This document shows positions 1 to 5,867 of a DNA stretch of 5,867 bases, one piece after another. The number at the start of each line of letters is the position of its first letter. Positions within the stretch are counted from its first letter, which is position 1. The notes beneath the pieces are model-generated. The model was not told where the DNA came from and did not search any database. It saw only the letters and a program-made list of their open reading frames with translations. The stretch is taken from contig JAAZAC010000279.1 of NCBI GenBank assembly GCA_012514545.1, forward strand, positions 1-5,867. Direction: 5' to 3'. The stretch comes from Actinomycetales bacterium (GTDB taxonomy: Bacteria > Actinomycetota > Actinomycetes > Actinomycetales > Cellulomonadaceae). Position numbers and translations under genes: made by a program.

Positions 1-187
1 CCTGCGCGACGCCGAGCCACGTCGCCCCGCCCGCGAGCGCGGCGCGCGCCGCCGGGACGAGCCCGTGGCCGTACGCGTCGGCCTTGACGACCGCCATCAC
101 CGCGGCGGGCCCGGCCCGCTCCGCGAGGACGGCGACGTTGGACCGGATCGCGTCGAGGTCGATGACGGCGCGCGACGGGGCTCTCAC
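1..187 (-). CDS. alr: Alanine racemase, N-terminal part (gene runs off the left edge)
   Basis: Alanine racemase is a pyridoxal-phosphate enzyme of the cytoplasm that interconverts L- and D-alanine; D-alanine is needed for peptidoglycan. Only the first 62 codons are present. They read VRAPSRAVIDLDAI, then the family signature AVVKADAYGHG at residues 32-42, in which Lys35 is the expected PLP Schiff-base lysine (around position 39 in well-studied homologues). The chosen start is GTG at 187-185, because it puts the lysine at the usual distance from the N-terminus; a GGGAG stretch (plus-strand 198-202) lies 10 nt upstream. The gene starts 50 bp after the stop of the NAD(P)HX-repair gene on the same strand, with no convincing terminator between them, so an operon is likely. 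This nnr-alr order is common in actinobacteria. The C-terminal catalytic tyrosine region lies outside the window. The identity is secure; the exact start is slightly less so. Confidence 0.93.
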   Translation of the reverse strand, partial: MRAPSRAVIDLDAIRSNVAVLAERAGPAAVMAVVKADAYGHGLVPAARAALAGGATWLGVAQ

Positions 188-237
188 GGCCCACAGTCTC
201 CCATCCCGGCCCCCGCGCGCCCGGCGAGCCGCTCCGC

Positions 238-1887
238 TCAGCGGACGACGCGGCGCGGCGCGGCGTGCACCCGCAGGCGCGCGTGCCGGCGGCCGGCGGG
301 CCGCGCCGGCGCGGTCGCCGGCTCCGCGAGCAGGTCCGCGACCGCCCGCGGCAGCACGGCCGCCACCGCGCCCGCCGTCAGCGGGCCCGGCCCCGCGGCG
401 TGGGCGGCCCGCCCGTGCACGAGCGCCGCCGCGGCCGCGAGCCGCGCCGCCAGCGCCGGGTCCGCCCGGACGTCCTCGGCGCGTCCCGCGAGGAGGGCGC
501 CCAGCACGCCGGCGAGCACGTCGCCCGCGCCGGCCGTGGCGAGCCAGGCCGGCGCGTCCGCCTGGGCGAGCAGGCCGTCGGCGCCGGCGACGAGCGTCGT
601 GTGCCCCTTGAGGAGCACCGTCGCGCCCGTGCGCTCCGCCGCCTCGCGCGCCCAGCGGGCGGGCTCGGCCTCGACGGCGGCCCGGTCGACGGCGACGCCG
701 CGGCGGGTGAGCAGGCGGGCGAGCTCGCCCGCGTGCGGGGTCAGCACGACCTGCGGCGGCAGGTGGCCGGCAGGCAGCAGCTCGAGCCCGCCCGCGTCGA
801 CGACCGTCGGGACCCGGTCGGCCGCGGCGTGCGCGAGGGCGTCGCGCACCCGGCCGGCCTGCGCGTCGTCGTCCGCGACGCCCGGGCCGAGCACCCACGC
901 CTGGACGCGCACGTCGGCGGTCGACGAGGCGACGACCTCCGGGTGTGCGGCGAGCACCTGGTGCCGGACGGCGTCGGGCCCCACGTAGCGCACCATCCCG
1001 CAGCCCGCGCCGAGCGCGCCGCCGACGGCGAGGACCGCCGCCCCCGGGTACGTCGCCGTGCCCGCGACGACGCCTACCACGCCGCGGCGGTACTTGTCGT
1101 CCGCGGGGCCGGGGGGCCGGAAGAGCGCCGCGGCGTCGCGGGCCCCGAGGCGCCGCACCGCCGGGACGCGGTCCTGCCCGGCCAGCTCGGCGGCGAGCCC
1201 GAGGTCGACGACGTCGACCCGGCCCGCGCGCGCGGCGGCCGGCGGCAGCAGGAGCGTGGGCTTCGCCACCCCGAAGGTCAGCGTCCGGTCGGCGGGCAGC
1301 ACGGGGCCGGGCAGCGTCCCGTCGTCCACCCCGACGCCGCTCGGCACGTCCACGGCGACGACGAGCGGGCGGTCGCGGACGGGCGCGCCCGGGGCCGTCG
1401 TGAGCAGCGCGGCGAGCACCTCCACGAGCTCCGCCGCCGCGCCGCGCAGCCCACCCCGCGCGCCGATGCCGAGCAGCCCGTCGAGCACGACCTCCGCCGC
1501 GAACGCCTCGGCCGCGGCGTCGCCCAGCCAGACCCGCCGGCCGGGCCCCTCCGGGACGACGGCGAGCACCGTCCCGCCCGCCGCGCGCAGCGCCGCGAGG
1601 CCGCCTTCGTGCACGCGCGCGGAGGTGGCCACCGCGACGGCCCGCACGCCGTGCCGCGCGAGGCCCGCGAGCGCGTGCAGGGCGTCGCCGCCGTTGTTGC
1701 CCGGGCCCACGAGCCCGACGACGGTGGCGCCTGCCACCCGGCCCACGCCCAGCCGCAGCTCGCGGCGCACGGCGAGCTCGAGCGCCGTCGCCGCCCGGTG
1801 CATGAGTCCCCCCGCGAAGCCCCGCTCCGCGGCGAGGAGGGGCTCCTCGGCCGCCCGCACGTCGTCGGCCCGGAAGGCGTCGATCAC
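238..1887 (-). CDS. nnr: Bifunctional NAD(P)H-hydrate epimerase / ADP-dependent NAD(P)H-hydrate dehydratase
   Basis: This 549-aa cytoplasmic protein repairs hydrated nicotinamide cofactors (NADHX, NADPHX). The epimerase half interconverts the R and S forms, and the dehydratase half restores NAD(P)H using ADP. The N-terminal YjeF_N/NnrE domain (about 1-235) shows VGPGNNGGDALHAL (60-73), LDGLLGIGARGG (135-146) and AVDVPSGV (178-185). The C-terminal carbohydrate-kinase-like NnrD domain (about 250-520) shows DDKYRRG (263-269), VLGPG (332-336), VVDAGGLELL (362-371), LTPHAGELARLL (382-393), LLKGHTT (425-431) and TAGAGDVLAG (451-460). Asp456 is the expected catalytic residue of the GxGD motif. The length is normal for the fused form. 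The frame stays open for 80 more codons upstream, but that part lacks family similarity and runs into metH. The GTG at 1887 directly precedes the conserved IDAF...VRAAEEP start and has an AGGA 7 nt upstream. The last 25 residues are Arg/Ala/Pro-rich and probably unstructured. Confidence 0.96.
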   Translation of the reverse strand: MIDAFRADDVRAAEEPLLAAERGFAGGLMHRAATALELAVRRELRLGVGRVAGATVVGLVGPGNNGGDALHALAGLARHGVRAVAVATSARVHEGGLAALRAAGGTVLAVVPEGPGRRVWLGDAAAEAFAAEVVLDGLLGIGARGGLRGAAAELVEVLAALLTTAPGAPVRDRPLVVAVDVPSGVGVDDGTLPGPVLPADRTLTFGVAKPTLLLPPAAARAGRVDVVDLGLAAELAGQDRVPAVRRLGARDAAALFRPPGPADDKYRRGVVGVVAGTATYPGAAVLAVGGALGAGCGMVRYVGPDAVRHQVLAAHPEVVASSTADVRVQAWVLGPGVADDDAQAGRVRDALAHAAADRVPTVVDAGGLELLPAGHLPPQVVLTPHAGELARLLTRRGVAVDRAAVEAEPARWAREAAERTGATVLLKGHTTLVAGADGLLAQADAPAWLATAGAGDVLAGVLGALLAGRAEDVRADPALAARLAAAAALVHGRAAHAAGPGPLTAGAVAAVLPRAVADLLAEPATAPARPAGRRHARLRVHAAPRRVVR

Positions 1888-1894
1888 GGGACCA

Positions 1895-1898
1895 TCCT
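1895..1898 (-). promoter_or_regulatory. Ribosome binding site of the NAD(P)HX-repair gene
   Basis: On the minus strand an AGGA core (within GCAGGATGG) lies 7 nt before the GTG at 1887-1885. It decides the start: the open frame continues upstream to 2127, but no comparable site or family similarity supports an earlier start. The ATG overlapping this AGGA is in another frame and reaches a stop after three codons. Confidence 0.7.
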
Positions 1899-1904
1899 GC
1901 CGCG

Positions 1905-1910
1905 TACGCT
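1905..1910 (+). promoter_or_regulatory. Candidate -10 element for metH
   Basis: TACGCT fits the TANNNT -10 consensus of actinobacterial housekeeping sigma factors and is one of few A/T-containing hexamers in the divergent gap. It would give a metH leader of about 70 nt. No convincing -35 is visible 16-18 bp upstream. The call rests on a short match alone. Confidence 0.35.
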
Positions 1911-1953
1911 GGTCGCTGACACGGCGGGCCCGCCGCGGCCCGCGGCCAGGTTC

Positions 1954-1975
1954 CCGCCCGCGGGGGGCCGGGCGG
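1954..1975 (+). other. Inverted repeat beside the metH ribosome binding region
   Basis: CCGCCCG (1954-1960) and CGGGCGG (1969-1975) are perfect 7-bp inverted repeats around an 8-nt loop. The stem ends just before the GGGGTGAG stretch (1978-1985) that is the likely ribosome binding site for the ATG at 1988. In the leader RNA it could affect ribosome access. In such GC-rich DNA a stem this short could arise by chance, so any regulatory role is speculative. Confidence 0.3.
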
Positions 1976-1987
1976 ACGGGGTGAGCC

Positions 1988-5636
<3,649 letters not shown>

Positions 5637-5638
<2 letters not shown>

Positions 5639-5689
5639 GCCCGGCCTCGAGGGCGCCCCGAGCCCGGTCTCGAGCGCGCCCTGAGCCCG
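5637..5689. repeat. 23-bp imperfect tandem repeat at the metH 3' end
   Basis: Unit 1 (5637-5659) and unit 2 (5660-5682) match at 20 of 23 positions, sharing GAGCCCGG, CTCGAG and GCGCCC blocks. A third partial copy (GAGCCCG, 5683-5689) follows. Unit 1 begins in the second base of the metH TGA stop codon. The differences are single substitutions, which suggests an older tandem duplication rather than a fresh one. Confidence 0.75.
5650..5682 (+). terminator. Possible hairpin terminator after metH
   Basis: AGGGCGC (5650-5656) can pair with GCGCCCT (5676-5682) in a 7-bp stem. Inside it CGAG (5659-5662) pairs with CTCG (5669-5672) around a 6-nt loop, giving a compact hairpin starting 12 nt after the metH stop. 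No T-run follows, so this is not a canonical intrinsic terminator; actinobacteria often lack the T-tract. The placement before an independently promoted gene supports the idea only weakly. Confidence 0.3.
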
Positions 5690-5728
5690 CCCGGCCCCCG
5701 CGGTCGTAACGATTCGCGCGTCGGGGGG

Positions 5729-5734
5729 TAGGTT
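5729..5734 (+). promoter_or_regulatory. Probable -10 element for a leaderless transcript of the luciferase-like oxidoreductase
   Basis: TAGGTT matches the actinobacterial TANNNT -10 consensus and ends 7 bp before the ATG at 5742, so transcription would start at or next to the A of the start codon. This spacing is the hallmark of leaderless actinobacterial genes. No good Shine-Dalgarno sequence sits at the right distance: GGGGGG lies 13 nt or more upstream, within the promoter spacer. The only A/T-containing sequence at -35 distance is GTAACGATTCG (5706-5716), which is not a clear housekeeping -35. Confidence 0.55.
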
Positions 5735-5741
5735 CTGGGCC

Positions 5742-5867
5742 ATGCGCTTCGGACTCTTCATCCCCCAGGGCTGGCGGCTCGACCTCGTCGGCATCGACCC
5801 CGCGGACCAGTGGTCCGTCATGAACGGCCTGGCCACGCGCGCCGACGCCGGCGACGTGTGGGAGTCG
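5742..5867 (+). CDS. Luciferase-like (LLM class) F420-dependent oxidoreductase, N-terminal part (gene runs off the right edge)
   Basis: Only 42 codons are present, starting MRFGLFIPQGWRLDLVGIDP and continuing to the window edge without a stop. The opening RFGLFIPQG is the first beta-strand and flavin/F420-side loop typical of the bacterial luciferase-like TIM-barrel superfamily. The following GWRLDLVGIDP and QWSVM...ATRAD segments resemble actinobacterial proteins annotated as LLM class F420-dependent oxidoreductases. The substrate is unknown, and cofactor F420 rather than FMN is assigned by family resemblance only. The gene is on the metH strand 103 bp downstream, but a promoter-like -10 just before its ATG suggests separate, probably leaderless, transcription. 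No functional link to methionine synthesis is evident. Confidence 0.85.
   Translation, partial: MRFGLFIPQGWRLDLVGIDPADQWSVMNGLATRADAGDVWES

Larger units (their letters stand above)
1888..1987. promoter_or_regulatory. Divergent intergenic region between the nnr-alr pair and metH
   Basis: This 100-bp non-coding gap must hold the promoters of both divergent transcripts, unless one starts inside the opposing gene. It is mostly G/C. It contains a perfect 14-bp palindrome (CGGCGGGCCCGCCG, 1922-1935), an overlapping repeat CCGCGG-C-CCGCGG (1933-1945) and a hairpin next to the metH start. I see no cobalamin riboswitch: the space is short for that class and I cannot find its conserved B12-box type sequence. 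The region function is inferred from geometry; the inverted repeats are seen directly but may reflect composition alone. Confidence 0.6.

Noticed and set aside
188..237. Hairpin between nnr and alr (CCGCT 229-233 with AGCGG 240-244) as a terminator
   Set aside because: Only a 5-bp stem overlapping the nnr stop codon, with no T-run. The 50-bp same-strand spacing suits an operon better.
1888..1987. Cobalamin or SAM riboswitch upstream of metH
   Set aside because: The gap is short for a cobalamin riboswitch and I could not identify conserved core sequences of either class by eye.

Overview
The window is very GC-rich DNA with near-universal G or C at third codon positions. It carries GTG starts and a fused NAD(P)HX-repair gene directly upstream of alanine racemase. 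It also encodes the start of a luciferase-like protein of the F420-dependent class. Together these point to a high-GC actinobacterium, probably of the Micrococcales (Cellulomonas or Cellulosimicrobium-like); the exact genus is inference.

Layout: (1) A minus-strand pair occupies the left third. A bifunctional NAD(P)H-hydrate epimerase/dehydratase (238-1887) is followed after 50 bp by the first 62 codons of alanine racemase (187 down to the window edge), so the two are probably co-transcribed. (2) A 100-bp divergent intergenic region (1888-1987) holds a ribosome binding site for the repair gene, a candidate -10 element for the opposite strand, and GC-rich inverted repeats. (3) A complete cobalamin-dependent methionine synthase, metH (1988-5638, 1216 aa), fills most of the rest on the plus strand. 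All four functional modules and the visible zinc, cobalamin and AdoMet motifs are intact. (4) A 103-bp gap carries a 23-bp imperfect tandem repeat that begins inside the metH stop codon and could fold as a hairpin, then a -10 hexamer 7 bp before the next ATG. (5) The first 42 codons of a luciferase-like (LLM class, F420-dependent) oxidoreductase run off the right edge.

How the genes relate: the left pair combines repair of damaged nicotinamide cofactors with D-alanine supply for peptidoglycan. metH makes methionine from homocysteine and methyltetrahydrofolate, recycling folate and feeding S-adenosylmethionine. The right-hand oxidoreductase appears to have its own promoter and no evident pathway link to metH. 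This is ordinary housekeeping DNA, and I see no new biological system. The points most worth a second look are the E. coli-like character of MetH, the probable leaderless promoter of the oxidoreductase, and the tandem repeat at the metH terminus.
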